DNA of 64,000 bases from CAWEPK01 sp963835595 (GCA_963835595.1 CAWIGL010000002.1:1550001-1614000), one strand, 5' to 3'. Shown: positions 44,163 through 53,410, numbered from the stretch's first letter. Notes: a model not told the origin generated them from the sequence alone. Numbers and translations are program-made.

Positions 44163-45194
44163 ATGGAAGCGCTGACGCCAAGGGAAAAAAGGGTCCTTGA
44201 CCTGATAATGACGAGCTATATCGCCTCGGCGGAGCCGGTCGGGTCGAGGACGCTGTCGGCGCTGGTCAACAGCAAATGGAGCTCCGCCACCATCAGGAAC
44301 GTCATGGCGGACCTGGAGGAGCAGGGCTTCCTCTACAAGCCCCATGTCGTCGCGGGAAGGGTGCCGACGGGAAAGGCCTTCCGCTATTACGTGAACACCC
44401 TCCTTGTGCCCGGTTCCCCCGGCAAGCGCGATCTGCACGCCCTCGAAGGGCTGACGGCCCACCGCTATTCGCACGTCGAGGAGATCATGGGGGACGCCTC
44501 CCGGATGCTCGCAAACCTCTGCAAGTACACGGGGATCGTCGTCGAGCCGAAGATAAACTTCATGCTCTTCAAGGAGGTCGAGTTCGTCAAGCTCTCGAAG
44601 AACACGATCCTCGTCCTGTTCGTAACGTCTGCGGGGATGGTCCACACGCGCCTCGTCAATACCGAGGACGATCTGCCGCTGGAGCTTTTGAGCGGCATGA
44701 GGGGCTACATGAACGAGCGGTGCGAGGGCCTGCCCTTTTACGACCTGAGAAAGCAGATATTCGCCGATATGGCGAAGGACAAGGAGGCGTTCCACAGGCT
44801 GATGGGGAAGGTCGTCGACGTCCTCGAAGGGATCATGGCCGAGGAAGGGGCGAGGGAGGTCTACCTGGAGGGCACATCCAGGTTTATAGGCGTCCCGGAG
44901 CTGTCCGACATAACGAGGCTCAAGGAGCTCTTCCAGGCCTTCGAGAAAAAGGGGAAGCTGCTGAGCCTCCTCGACAGGAGCATGGAGCAGGCAGGCATCA
45001 GCGTCATCATAGGGGCCGAGACGGAAGTGAGGGAGATGAGGGACATGAGCATCATCACCTCGCCCTACGGCATCGACCAGAACAACCAGGGCGTGCTCGG
45101 GGTGATAGGCCCCCTGCGCATGAACTACTCGAGGATCATACCGATAGTCCACTATACGGCCCAGGCGGTAACGGATCTGCTCAGGATCATGTGA
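44163..45194 (+). CDS. hrcA: Heat-inducible transcription repressor HrcA
   Basis: 343 residues. The N-terminal winged helix has the HrcA pattern LTPREKRVLDLIMTSYIASAEPVGSRTLS and WSSATIRNVMADLEEQGFLYKPHVVAGRVPTGKAFRYYV; the C-terminal GAF-like part has YLEGTSRFIGVPEL and IIGAE, GVLGVIGPLRMNYSRIIPIV. HrcA represses chaperone genes and is itself tuned by GroEL. It heads the hrcA-grpE-dnaJ group. Confidence 0.96.
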   Translation: MEALTPREKRVLDLIMTSYIASAEPVGSRTLSALVNSKWSSATIRNVMADLEEQGFLYKPHVVAGRVPTGKAFRYYVNTLLVPGSPGKRDLHALEGLTAHRYSHVEEIMGDASRMLANLCKYTGIVVEPKINFMLFKEVEFVKLSKNTILVLFVTSAGMVHTRLVNTEDDLPLELLSGMRGYMNERCEGLPFYDLRKQIFADMAKDKEAFHRLMGKVVDVLEGIMAEEGAREVYLEGTSRFIGVPELSDITRLKELFQAFEKKGKLLSLLDRSMEQAGISVIIGAETEVREMRDMSIITSPYGIDQNNQGVLGVIGPLRMNYSRIIPIVHYTAQAVTDLLRIM

Positions 45195-45202
45195 GGGTTG
45201 GG

Positions 45203-45802
45203 ATGGAAGACAAGGAAAAAGAGAAGCACGTGCATGTACATACCGAAAGCGGGAAGGGCGCAAAGGAAGAGCCCCACGAGCCGGAGCACGAAGGGGATAA
45301 GAAGAAAAAGAAGAAGGAAGAGGGCATCGAAGAGCTGAAGGCGGCCTGCCTTGAAAAGGAGAAGGAGATAGGGGAGTTGAAGGAGAGGCTCCTTTACCAG
45401 CAGGCCGATTTCGAGAACTTCAAGAAGCTGAAGGCGAAAGAGAAGCAGGACGTCCTCCGGTTCGGGAACGAGACGCTCATCAAAGAGCTTTTGCCCGTCA
45501 TCGACAACCTGGAAAGGGCCATCGAGCACGCGGGCAAGACCGAAGAGGCGAAGGCCATCGCCGAAGGCGTCGCCCTTACCCTCAACGGGTTCCTCAAGGT
45601 GCTTGAGAAGTTCGACGTGAAGCGCGTCGAGGCGATCGGCCGGCCCTTCGACCCGAACCTCCACGAGGCCGTCTACCAGGAAGAGAAGGAAGGGGCCGAG
45701 CCGGGGACGGTCACCGGCGAACTCCAGAAGGGCTACGTGATGGACGGCAGGCTGCTGCGCCCCTCCATGGTATCCGTTGCGAAGAAGCCTGAAACGGAGT
45801 AA
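45203..45802 (+). CDS. grpE: Nucleotide exchange factor GrpE
   Basis: 199 residues. A highly charged, lysine-rich N-terminal arm (VHVHTESGKGAKEEP... KKKKKKEEG), a long coiled coil (residues ~40-95) and the C-terminal beta domain with GRPFDPNLHEAVYQEE, VTGELQKGYVMDGRLLRPSMVSVAK. GrpE releases ADP from DnaK. ATG 45203 lies 8 bases after hrcA. Confidence 0.96.
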   Translation: MEDKEKEKHVHVHTESGKGAKEEPHEPEHEGDKKKKKKEEGIEELKAACLEKEKEIGELKERLLYQQADFENFKKLKAKEKQDVLRFGNETLIKELLPVIDNLERAIEHAGKTEEAKAIAEGVALTLNGFLKVLEKFDVKRVEAIGRPFDPNLHEAVYQEEKEGAEPGTVTGELQKGYVMDGRLLRPSMVSVAKKPETE

Positions 45803-45816
45803 GATATTGCACTATT

Positions 45817-46923
45817 ATGGCCAAAGACTACTACGAGATACTGGGCGTTTCCAGGAACGCGACCGATGACGAGATAAAGAAGGCGTACCGCAAGCTCGCC
45901 CTCGAACACCATCCCGACCGCAACCAGGGCGACCTCGAAGCAGAGGAAAGATTCAAGGAGATAAACCAAGCGTACGAAGTGCTGGGCGACGCCGACAAGC
46001 GGGCGGGCTTCGACCGCTTCGGCACGGCGGACGCAAGGGGCGGCTCGTACGACTTCGGCTTCACCCGGAACTTCGACGACATATTCGGCGACCTTTTCAA
46101 CGACTTCTTCGGGCAGACCCAGCGCAGGCGGACGCGCAGGGGGGACGACCTTCGCTACAACCTCGAGATCGAGTTCGAGGAGGCCGTCTTCGGGGTCGAG
46201 AAGGAGATAGAGATACCCCACGACGTGCGCTGCGACGCGTGCAAGGGGACGCGCGTCGAGCCGGGCTTCCAGCCCGTGATCTGCCGGGCGTGCGGCGGCA
46301 AGGGGCAGGTCCGCTTCTCGCAGGGCTTCTTCACGATCAACAGGACGTGCGAGCAGTGCGGCGGCGAAGGCCGCATCATCAAGGACCCGTGCAAGAAATG
46401 CAGGGGCAAGGGGACCGTCAGGGCAAAGAAGACCCTGAAAGTCAGCGTGCCGCCCGGCGTAGATAACGGCACCCGTCTTAAGATGCGGGGGGAAGGGGCG
46501 CAGGGGCAGCAGGACGCCTTCGCCGGCGACCTCTACGTCGTGCTCACGGTGAAGGAGCACCCCGTTTTCGAGAGGCAGGGGGACGACATTTACGTGCACA
46601 CGGAGGTCGGCTTCCCCACGCTCTGCCTCGGCGGGGAGATCAGGGTGCCGGTCCTCGGCGGGGAGATGGGCTTGAAGATACCGCCCGGGACGCCGCCTGA
46701 GAAGGTATTCAGGCTGAAGGGCCACGGCGTCCCGAAGACGAACGGCTACGGCAAGGGCGACCAGTTCGTCCAGCTCCACATAGCGGTCCCGAAAAGCGTC
46801 ACCGACAGGCAGCGCGAGCTCCTTGAGGAGCTGGCGAAGGAGCTCCAGAACGGCGACGGCGCCCCCCATTCTGCCGGCTTCAAGCAGAAGTTCAGGGAGT
46901 TCTTCGACTGGAAGGAAGTCTAA
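45817..46923 (+). CDS. dnaJ: Chaperone DnaJ
   Basis: 368 residues. J domain with HPD (LEHHPDRNQGDLEAEERFKEI), a short G/F region, four CxxCxGxG-type zinc repeats (CDACKGTRVEPG, CRACGGKGQV, CEQCGGEGRI, CKKCRGKGTV; the first ends in an atypical TRVEPG) and the two beta-sandwich substrate domains. It follows grpE directly; dnaK, which usually lies between grpE and dnaJ, is absent here. Confidence 0.96.
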   Translation: MAKDYYEILGVSRNATDDEIKKAYRKLALEHHPDRNQGDLEAEERFKEINQAYEVLGDADKRAGFDRFGTADARGGSYDFGFTRNFDDIFGDLFNDFFGQTQRRRTRRGDDLRYNLEIEFEEAVFGVEKEIEIPHDVRCDACKGTRVEPGFQPVICRACGGKGQVRFSQGFFTINRTCEQCGGEGRIIKDPCKKCRGKGTVRAKKTLKVSVPPGVDNGTRLKMRGEGAQGQQDAFAGDLYVVLTVKEHPVFERQGDDIYVHTEVGFPTLCLGGEIRVPVLGGEMGLKIPPGTPPEKVFRLKGHGVPKTNGYGKGDQFVQLHIAVPKSVTDRQRELLEELAKELQNGDGAPHSAGFKQKFREFFDWKEV

Positions 46924-46959
46924 CCGGGCGGCAGTCGGCTAAAAGCGTTAAAACTGCTA

Positions 46960-47340
46960 AACCAATGCTCTCGTGCGGCTGGACTCGCGACGCTGGCGGA
47001 CCATCCGCATGCACGGTGGCGCCTTTTCAGCAAGCCCTTTACCGTGCGGGTACCCGGCAAGCCGACTTTGAACTGATAGGGCGGGGCGGCGAACTGCTCG
47101 CCTTGCGCCCTCCGACGTACCGACGTACGCCTCCGGTCAGCAAGGCTCCCATTTCATCCGCACAATCACGATTCCTGGAGGCACTCCCCGGGCTCGCCAA
47201 CGCACACGTTCATAGTAAGATCGAGTCTTCATACCCGTACTCTAGCTCACTGTAAGCCGAGGCCCGCCCCAAGCCGCAACCGCCGCAATCGTATAAAGCG
47301 CATTTATAAGGCGGCGGTAAGAGCGGGCTGTACGGTATTC
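46960..47340 (+). repeat. Dispersed repeat family 1, longest uninterrupted copy
   Basis: Carries the whole order of blocks: CTGGACTCGCGACGCTGGCGG, CATCCGCATGCACGGTGGCGCC, ACCGACTTTGAACTGATAGG-like GCCGACTTTGAACTGATAGG, CTCCGACGTACCGACGTACG, ACGATTCCTGGAGGCACTCC and finally CGGCGGTAAGAGCGGGCTGTAC. Between the last two lies about 90 bp not shared with other copies. It ends just before the RAYT element. Confidence 0.8.
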
Positions 47341-47353
47341 ATGGTGATGCACT

Positions 47354-48290
47354 AAAAGTGTAAGGTCACTTTTGGGGTCAGGTCTTGTAATTTGCATTGT
47401 CGGGTGCTATGCTTTCTCTATGGCTCGCCCCTTGAGAATTGAGTATCCCGGAGCACTGTACCACGTAACCACCAGGGGAAACGCCCGTGAAGCTATTTTC
47501 TTTGATGACAGAGACAGGCTCCGTTTCCTTTCTATCCTCTCTCATGTTGCCGAAGATTGTCGGTGGATCTGTTACGCTTTTTGTCTTATGTCCAATCATT
47601 ACCATGTTCTCATCGAGACGACTGAAGCCAATCTCTCAGCTGGGATGCGTGAATTAAACGGCGTTTACACCCAGGCGATAAATCGACGACATGGCCGTTC
47701 AGGGCATATATTTCAGGGACGTTTCAAGGCAATTCTTGTTCAGAAGCAGGGTCATCTTCTGGAACTTTGTCGCTACATCGTTCTGAATCCGGTGGGAGCG
47801 GGGATGGTGGAGTCGCCGGACGCCTGGCCGTGGAGCAGTTTCGGTTCGACGGCAGGACTTGCAGCAAAGCCCAATTTCCTCTCCATTGATTGGATTCTCG
47901 CTCAGTTTTCGGATTCACGCTCAAGAGCGATGCGGCTGTACCGGAGGTTCGTTCTATCAGGTATCGGCAAGGAATCTCCCTGGAAAAACCTCCAAGCAGG
48001 CCTTTTTCTCGGCTCGACATCCTTTGTTGATGGCATCAAAGATTCTATCCGGGCAACGTCGTCAGAAATCCCCAAGCGACAACGTCACGCTGTAAGGCCG
48101 TCTCTTGCGGCTATTATTCCGTCTCCGTCCGGCGCAACAGATGAAGACATCATCGTTGCGCGTCGGCATGGTTACTCGCTGTTGGAGATTGGCAACCATC
48201 TGTCCCTTCACTATGCTACCGTGTCGAGAAGGGCTAAGCGCGGAAGAAGAGAGGATGACGAGCAAGATGCAAGAAACAAGACCTGACCCC
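47354..48290 (+). mobile_element. REP-associated tyrosine transposase (RAYT) unit with flanking inverted repeats
   Basis: The transposase gene is bounded by GGGGTCAGGTCTTGT-N3-TTGCAT (47374-47397) and its reverse complement (48267-48290). A hairpin AAAAGTG/CACTTTT (47354-47373) adjoins the left repeat, the layout of REP sequences that RAYTs recognise. The right repeat contains the stop codon of the transposase. Confidence 0.8.
47420..48286 (+). CDS. REP-associated tyrosine transposase (IS200/Y1-like, RAYT)
   Basis: 288 residues. It opens with ARPLRIEYPGALYHVTTRGNAREAIF and contains the HUH motif YHVLIE (SNHYHVLIE) and the catalytic Tyr in GRFKAILVQKQGHLLELCRYIVLNPV. The C-terminal region has a helix-turn-helix-like LLEIGNHLSLHYATVSRRAKR. 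RAYTs are single-copy, domesticated-looking relatives of IS200 that act on REP palindromes. ATG 47420 is used; the frame is open from 47372 without support. AT-richer than the neighbours. Confidence 0.9.
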   Translation: MARPLRIEYPGALYHVTTRGNAREAIFFDDRDRLRFLSILSHVAEDCRWICYAFCLMSNHYHVLIETTEANLSAGMRELNGVYTQAINRRHGRSGHIFQGRFKAILVQKQGHLLELCRYIVLNPVGAGMVESPDAWPWSSFGSTAGLAAKPNFLSIDWILAQFSDSRSRAMRLYRRFVLSGIGKESPWKNLQAGLFLGSTSFVDGIKDSIRATSSEIPKRQRHAVRPSLAAIIPSPSGATDEDIIVARRHGYSLLEIGNHLSLHYATVSRRAKRGRREDDEQDARNKT

Positions 48291-48325
48291 GACCATGCCG
48301 ACCATGCGTGACCCCGACCATGCGT
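48284..48325 (+). repeat. Tandem GACCCCGACCATGC repeats after the RAYT gene
   Basis: ACCCCGACCATGC occurs twice (about 48286-48298 and 48311-48323), with a partial GACCATGCG between. It continues directly from the right REP. The stretch up to 48488 has no gene. Confidence 0.5.
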
Positions 48326-48433
48326 TGATCTGTTCGTATCACCCTGCGCCCGTTCTGCTATGGATTGCCAGAGGATTCTATGTGTTGCAACGGCTAAAGG
48401 GATGTGTTAGATTTTGATATTCAACGGAGAAAT

Positions 48434-48461
48434 TTGTACCGTTACAAGCTGTACATATAGG
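48434..48461 (+). promoter_or_regulatory. Candidate promoter of the small ORF-HAD pair
   Basis: TTGTAC (48434-48439), a 16-base spacer and TATAGG (48456-48461). The -35 region overlaps the inverted repeat TTGTACCGTTACAA. Weak support. Confidence 0.3.
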
Positions 48462-48488
48462 CGTAAACTTCTTTGAGGAGGAATCAAG

Positions 48489-48647
48489 ATGGGACGAAAG
48501 GTGTGTACATCGGCAAGGGTAATACGTTCAGGGGAAGTAAAGGGTTCTGTCCGTATGCCTTTAACGAACAAGGAAATCAACAGAAACACCAAGACCGTTG
48601 TGTCTCTTGGGTTAAGGGCACTGTCCGCTAGCGCAAAAAAAGTATGA
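48489..48647 (+). CDS. Small basic protein, unknown
   Basis: 52 residues: MGRKVCTSARVIRSGEV at the start and SLGLRALSASAKKV at the end, basic. The ribosome site GAGGAGGAATCAAG is excellent, better than most in the window, and the next gene starts 19 bases later, so it may be a real small protein or a leader peptide coupling translation. No family recognised. Confidence 0.5.
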   Translation: MGRKVCTSARVIRSGEVKGSVRMPLTNKEINRNTKTVVSLGLRALSASAKKV

Positions 48648-48666
48648 GATCCACTGGTTAGCCGCC

Positions 48667-49527
48667 TTGGCGATCTCTGGTACAATCGCACTCATCTTTG
48701 ACTTCGATGATACTCTTGTTTCCGACTCTACTACTGCCCTTCTAAGAAAATACGGTATAGATCCTGACATTTTTTGGAAAAAAGACCTAAGAGCCCTTAT
48801 CAATGACGGTTTCGATCCCGCGCTGGGATTCTTGAAACTTCTTCTTGACAACATAGGGCCTGATCGTCCTTTCGGAAGGCTAACTAACGAGGATTTACGT
48901 GCATTCGGTGCAACACTGGATTCGGCTTTCAAGCCTGGGTTACCGGAGTTGTTTTCCGATCTTAGGTCCATTGTTGGTGAGTTTCGGATTATCTCCATCG
49001 AGTTCTACATTATATCAGGGGGTCTTCAGGCTATTATTGAAGGAAGCCAGATCGTGAAGGATAACTTCTCAGCTGTGTATGGGTGTACCCTCGACGAGGA
49101 GGGGGATCCTCCCGCTATTTCGAGCGTCAAGCGGGCAATCAATTTCACAGAAAAAACTCGATATATATTCGAGATAAACAAGGGGCTTGCTCCAGAAGAA
49201 ACGCGCAAGAATCCTTATTTAGTCAATAAAGACGTTCCCGAAAAGAAACGTGCGATTCCGTTCAGAAACATGATTTACGTCGGGGATGGTTTAACCGATA
49301 TTCCGTGTTTCTCACTGTTAAGAAGGCTTGATGGAACCTGCTTCGGTGTTTTCGACCCTAAAGATAAGTCGAAAGCCAAAACCGCCCTCATAGACATTCT
49401 GAAGCCTCAACGCGTAATATCAATGCACTCGCCCGAATACGGCCCGGATGACGATCTCGGAGCTTTACTGCGTGCAGCAGTATCGAACATCTGCAGCCGA
49501 ATTGTGGTGGAACAGCAGACAGCTTAA
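48667..49527 (+). CDS. HAD-superfamily phosphatase
   Basis: 286 residues from TTG 48667. The HAD nucleophile motif is IALIFDFDDTLVSDSTT (DxDxT), and motif III/IV appear as MIYVGDGLTDIPCFSLL. The sequence between (YIISGGLQAII) has the Ser/Thr of motif II. Substrate unknown. The region is AT-richer than the genome average and lies behind the RAYT unit, so it may be acquired. The start codon is uncertain. Confidence 0.8.
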   Translation: MAISGTIALIFDFDDTLVSDSTTALLRKYGIDPDIFWKKDLRALINDGFDPALGFLKLLLDNIGPDRPFGRLTNEDLRAFGATLDSAFKPGLPELFSDLRSIVGEFRIISIEFYIISGGLQAIIEGSQIVKDNFSAVYGCTLDEEGDPPAISSVKRAINFTEKTRYIFEINKGLAPEETRKNPYLVNKDVPEKKRAIPFRNMIYVGDGLTDIPCFSLLRRLDGTCFGVFDPKDKSKAKTALIDILKPQRVISMHSPEYGPDDDLGALLRAAVSNICSRIVVEQQTA

Positions 49528-49597
49528 TATCTGAACAGCAGCGTTCCCCGCCAGCAGTGTTGTCATGCCTGATCTAACATCCCCAACAATCGATACA

Positions 49598-49830
49598 CTA
49601 CCACCCGCTCTTGCCGCCGCCTTATAATATGCTCTTTATTCCGTTAGCGGCGGCCGGCTCCGGAGGAGCGCCTGAAGGAATCGATGATAGGCAGATGCAC
49701 TGTGAGACGTGTCGGCCGGAGATCGTACATACGTACATCGGAGGCCACACGGCGAGCAGGGCGCCGCATGGCGCGATTCTGAACAGGCGCGAGTCCAAGC
49801 CCAGAGGAGTCCGACAGTTTTTCAGCCTCC
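49598..49830 (-). repeat. Dispersed repeat family 1, reverse copy
   Basis: Reverse complement order: CCCGCTCTTGCCGCCGCC, GGAATAAAGAGC block, GGAGGAGCGCCTGAAGG, GCACTGTGAGACGTGTCGGCC, the near-palindrome GGCCGGAGATCGTAC...GTACATCGGAGGCC, and GCGAGTCCAAGCCCAGAGG, AGTCCGACAG. This intact copy proves the empty site used by the IS1182 element at 19.65 kb. It lacks the CCGACTTTGAACTGATA block present in other copies. Confidence 0.85.
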
Positions 49831-49846
49831 GCAACAAACGCCGGGT

Positions 49847-51392
49847 TCAGTACCGTCGTCGCTTTGTCTGCCCCCGTCGCCCCCGGCGCAGCGCCGCAAC
49901 GGCCCGCACGCCTACCGGCGCAACGAGCATCGCCATCGCCAGCAGCAGAAACCAGTCCCCGTACCGCACATAGACCGTCTCGCCGTCCCGCAGGCCGAAA
50001 GTCCCCCGCAGCACCGCAGTCTCGAACAGGCCCGTCTCCGCCGTGGTCCGCCCGCGCGGGTCGATGATCGCGCTCAGGCCCGTGTTCGCCGCCCTCAGCA
50101 CGTACCGGTCGGTCTCTACCGCCCGGAAGATGTATGCCGCGTAATGCTGGTAGGGGGCGGAAGACCTGCCGAACCAGGCGTCGTTCGTGATGTTGACGAG
50201 GACCTGCGCGCCCCTTCTGACCGTGTCGCGCGTGATGTACGGGAAGACACCCTCGTAGCAGATGAGCACGCCTATCCTGCCTGCATCCGTCCGTATCGGG
50301 TCATGGGACGGGCCTGGAAAGAAGTCGCCGACTGCGACGCTGATGTTCGCCAGGAAAGGAAAATAGTCGGCAAGGGGCGTATACTCGCCGAAGGGGACGA
50401 GGTGCGTTCTTCGAGTAAGGATTGAAGACCTCGCCGTCTTTCCCGATCGCGTAGGCCGTGTTGTAATAACGTCCCCTCGCGTCCCTCGATATCGTGCCGA
50501 AGAGCAGGGTGTTGCGGCACGCCTCCGGGAGGGTGCGGATTGCGCCTGCCGTCCGGTCCGGGTCGAAGACGAAGGGCATCGCGGTCTCAGGCCATACGAC
50601 GAGGTCGGAAGGCCGTGAATGGAGGAGCGTCAGGTTGGCGTACTTGTTGATCGTCGCCGTCCTGTACGCCTCGTCGAACTTGAGGTCCTGGCGGACGTTG
50701 CCCTGGACGATGGCCGTCCGCATGTCGCCCTTCACGGGCTCCGACATCCGGTAGAAGCCGAAGGCGAGGCAGGCGGCGAAGAGGCAGGCTGATGAGCGCG
50801 CCGTAGGCTAGGGGTAAGCGCCTCCGCGCGAGGACCATATATATCAGGCAGTTCACCGCGACGATCAAAAACGAGATGAAATATGTCCCTGCGATTGAGG
50901 CCGCCTGCACGATGGGCAGGAAGTTGTACTGCGAATGGGCGAGGAAGGACCAGGGGAAGCCCGAAAGCATGACCCCGCGCAGGTATTCGAGGAGCGCCCA
51001 GGCGGGAGGTGCGCTTGCGGCGATGGGTATGCCGAGGCGGTCTCGCAAAAAGCCGGCAAGCCACGCGAAGGAGGCCGTAAAAAGTGAGAGGTAGAGCACG
51101 AGAAGGAGCATCGTCGCTACGGCAAGGGGCATGGCGGATCCCCCCGAACCTGTTCATGGCGACGACCACCCAGTAGACGAGGCCGACGTATGAGACGACT
51201 CCGCAGACGAACCCGTTGGCGAAGTTGGCACGCCCCCTGCCCGGCGCTAGGGCGAAGAAAAGGGGCACGAGGGCGATGTATGCGAGATAGAACTGTCCGA
51301 GACGGCGGCTGGCAGACGACGAGGAGCGCGCCCGAAAGGACGGCGAGGCGGCTAGCGGCCGATATCTTTATATGCAGGAAGTCCCGTAACAT
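49847..51392 (-). CDS. lnt: Apolipoprotein N-acyltransferase (at least four frameshifts)
   Basis: Transfers the third acyl chain to outer-membrane lipoproteins. The membrane half (LAVLSGALLVVCQPP, FANGFVCGVVSYVGLVYW, WALLEYLRGVMLSGFPWSFLAHSQY) and the nitrilase-like half (WPETAMPFVF with the catalytic Glu, THLVPFGEYTP, and LICYEGVFPY with the catalytic Cys) are all present, but spread over several frames. Breaks are near 51300, 51130, 50785 and 50410. The order and content are those of a complete Lnt. Either several indels were introduced in assembly or the gene has decayed; the conserved catalytic residues favour the former. Start ATG 51392 overlaps ybeY. Confidence 0.75.
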
Positions 51393-51804
51393 ACCCCATA
51401 GCCTTCCTCTCCCTGTACCGCATCCTGCGCGCCTCCGGTCCGCCCTTTTCGTGGTCGAAGCCGAGCACGTGAAGAAGCCCGTGGACGATGAGGGAGAAGA
51501 GCCTTTCGTAAAAGGGCAGGCCCGCGCCGGCCGCCTCAATCTGTGCCTGCTCCACTGAGATGATGAGGTCGCCCGCGACCTCGCAGGAAAAACCGTCGAG
51601 GTAGGAAAAGGAGATCACGTTCGTGGGCGCGTCCTTCCCGAAGGACTTCCGGTTGAGCGCCGCGATCTTCTTGTTGTCCGTAAAAAGGATGCTCAGGTCC
51701 CTATCCCGCAGCCCTGAATAGGCGAGCAAATCCTCTGTTATGCTTTTTAGCCGTTTTCTGTCCAGCCTCAACAAGCCTTGGGAATTTCTTATCAGCACCG
51801 TCAT
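51352..51804 (-). CDS. ybeY: Endoribonuclease YbeY (16S rRNA maturation)
   Basis: 150 residues with the zinc motif HGLLHVLGFDHE (HGxxHxxGxDH), the upstream region LSILFTDNKKIAALNRKSFGKDAPTNVISFSY and GDLIISVEQAQIEA. Required for 3'-end processing of 16S rRNA and 70S quality control. Clustered with phoH, pgpH and lnt as in many Gram-negatives. Confidence 0.96.
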   Translation of the reverse strand: MTVLIRNSQGLLRLDRKRLKSITEDLLAYSGLRDRDLSILFTDNKKIAALNRKSFGKDAPTNVISFSYLDGFSCEVAGDLIISVEQAQIEAAGAGLPFYERLFSLIVHGLLHVLGFDHEKGGPEARRMRYRERKAMGYVTGLPAYKDIGR

Positions 51805-53410
51805 CGTCGGTCCTCTCGGGGTACTCTATCCGCTGGTGGAAGATGCCTATCAGGATAGTGATGAAGCTCTTCTGGATGGCGTGGAGGTCCTTGAGCGTCA
51901 GCTCGCACTCGTCGAGCTGGCCGTCTAAGAATATCTGCTCGATGATGTTCTGGACGTGGGTCTCTATCCTCTTGGGGCTCGGGTCCTCCAGCGTCCTCGA
52001 CGCCGCCTCCACCGCGTCGGCGAGCATGACTATCCCCGCCTCCTTCGTCTGCGGCTTAGGCCCCGGGTACCTGAAGTCCTTCTCCTCGATGGCGGAGAGC
52101 TCCGGCGTCCTCCATGTCCTTCGCCCTCTTGTAGAAAAAGCTCACCAGGCTCGTCCCGTGGTGCTGCTGGATGATCTCGTAGATCTTCTTCCCGAGGCGG
52201 TATTCCTGGGCAAGCTCCACCCCTTCCTTGACGTGGGAGAGGATGATGAGGCTGCTCATGCTGGGCGACAGGTTCCTGTGGGCGTCCTCATCCCTCCTGT
52301 TCTCGATGAAATAATGGGCCATCTTCATCTTGCCGACGTCGTGGTAGTACGCGGCGACCCGCGTCAGGATGGGATGGGCGCCGATGCTCTCCGCAGCGAC
52401 CTTGCACAGGTTGCCGACAAGGATACTGTGGTGGTAGGTGCCCGGGGCGGAGACCATCATCTGCTCGAGCAGGGGGTGCTCAAGGTTGGCGAGCTCGAGG
52501 AGCTTGAAGTTCGTCGTGTAGTCGAAGGTGTGCTCGATGAGGGGAAGCAGCCCGGCAGTCATGAGGCTGCGCTTACGCCTCCAAGGAGGAGGAGCGTTAT
52601 CTTAAGGGGAAGGTCCGTCAATGGATGTCCGAGCAGAAGATGGAAGAAGAAGACGACGAAGGACATGGCGACCGCCGCGAAGAAGCCCGCGCCGAGCATC
52701 GTCGAGCGCCTTTCGACCTGGCCGGAGAAATAGGAGGCCACGAGGTTGCCTAAGAATGCATAGATGAAGACGGGCAGGGCGTTCCCGTTCCCGACGGTCA
52801 GCGCCACGGCGACCGCTAGGATGGTTGAAAAAACGAGGACCGCCTCCGAATAGAGGACAATCCTCATGACGATGCCGAAAAGGAAGAGGGGGAATATGTA
52901 AAAAAGGAGCGTCGCGTAGTCCGGCGCGAAGCGCTCGAAGGCGATGAACGAGACCTTGAGCAGAAGGACCGTGAAGACCGTGAGGGACGCGGAGAAGATG
53001 AAGTCCTTCCCGGAGAGGCGGAATTTCTTGATGTTCCTGTCGGCGAACTCGATAATGATCGTTATGAGCGAGAAGAATAGGAGGAAAAGGAAGAACGCCT
53101 GGCGCGTGAACGGCGTCCTCCGGTGCTCAAGCTCCGCCAGGGCGGCCAGCTTCTCGTTGTCCTCGCGGCTTACCTTCTCGCCTTCCCTGACGATCACCTC
53201 CCCCTTCTTTACGGCCGCCCCCGACGCGGAGACTACGTAGTCGGCGCTCGACCGTATCGTCCTGGTCGCGATGTCGCCTACCTGGTAGTGTTCGGGCAGA
53301 AGCGGGAGCTTTACGTTCGCCAGGGCGGCCAGGATGAGGGAAAAACCGACGATGATGAGGTATTTTCTCAGCGCGGGACGCGAGGGAGGTTTGTCCTTTT
53401 CGGTCTTCAT
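51701..53410 (-). CDS. 7TM-HD cyclic-di-AMP phosphodiesterase PgpH-like (two apparent frameshifts)
   Basis: About 570 residues. The N-terminal part has a first membrane helix, a short extracytoplasmic region shorter than in classical PgpH, and seven hydrophobic segments; the C-terminal HD domain reads HHSILVGNLCKVAAESIG... AAYYHDVGKMKMAHYF, with ILSHVKEGVELA and IQQHHGTSLVSFFY. PgpH-type enzymes hydrolyse c-di-AMP. The frame shifts near 52560 and 52105; a third may lie near the end, because the present frame runs 104 bases into ybeY. Start overlaps phoH by 4 bases. Confidence 0.8.

Noticed and set aside
49847..51392. Treating lnt as a true pseudogene
   Set aside because: All catalytic regions remain and breaks are single-base; the same error type affects many core genes. 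Decay is not excluded but is less likely.
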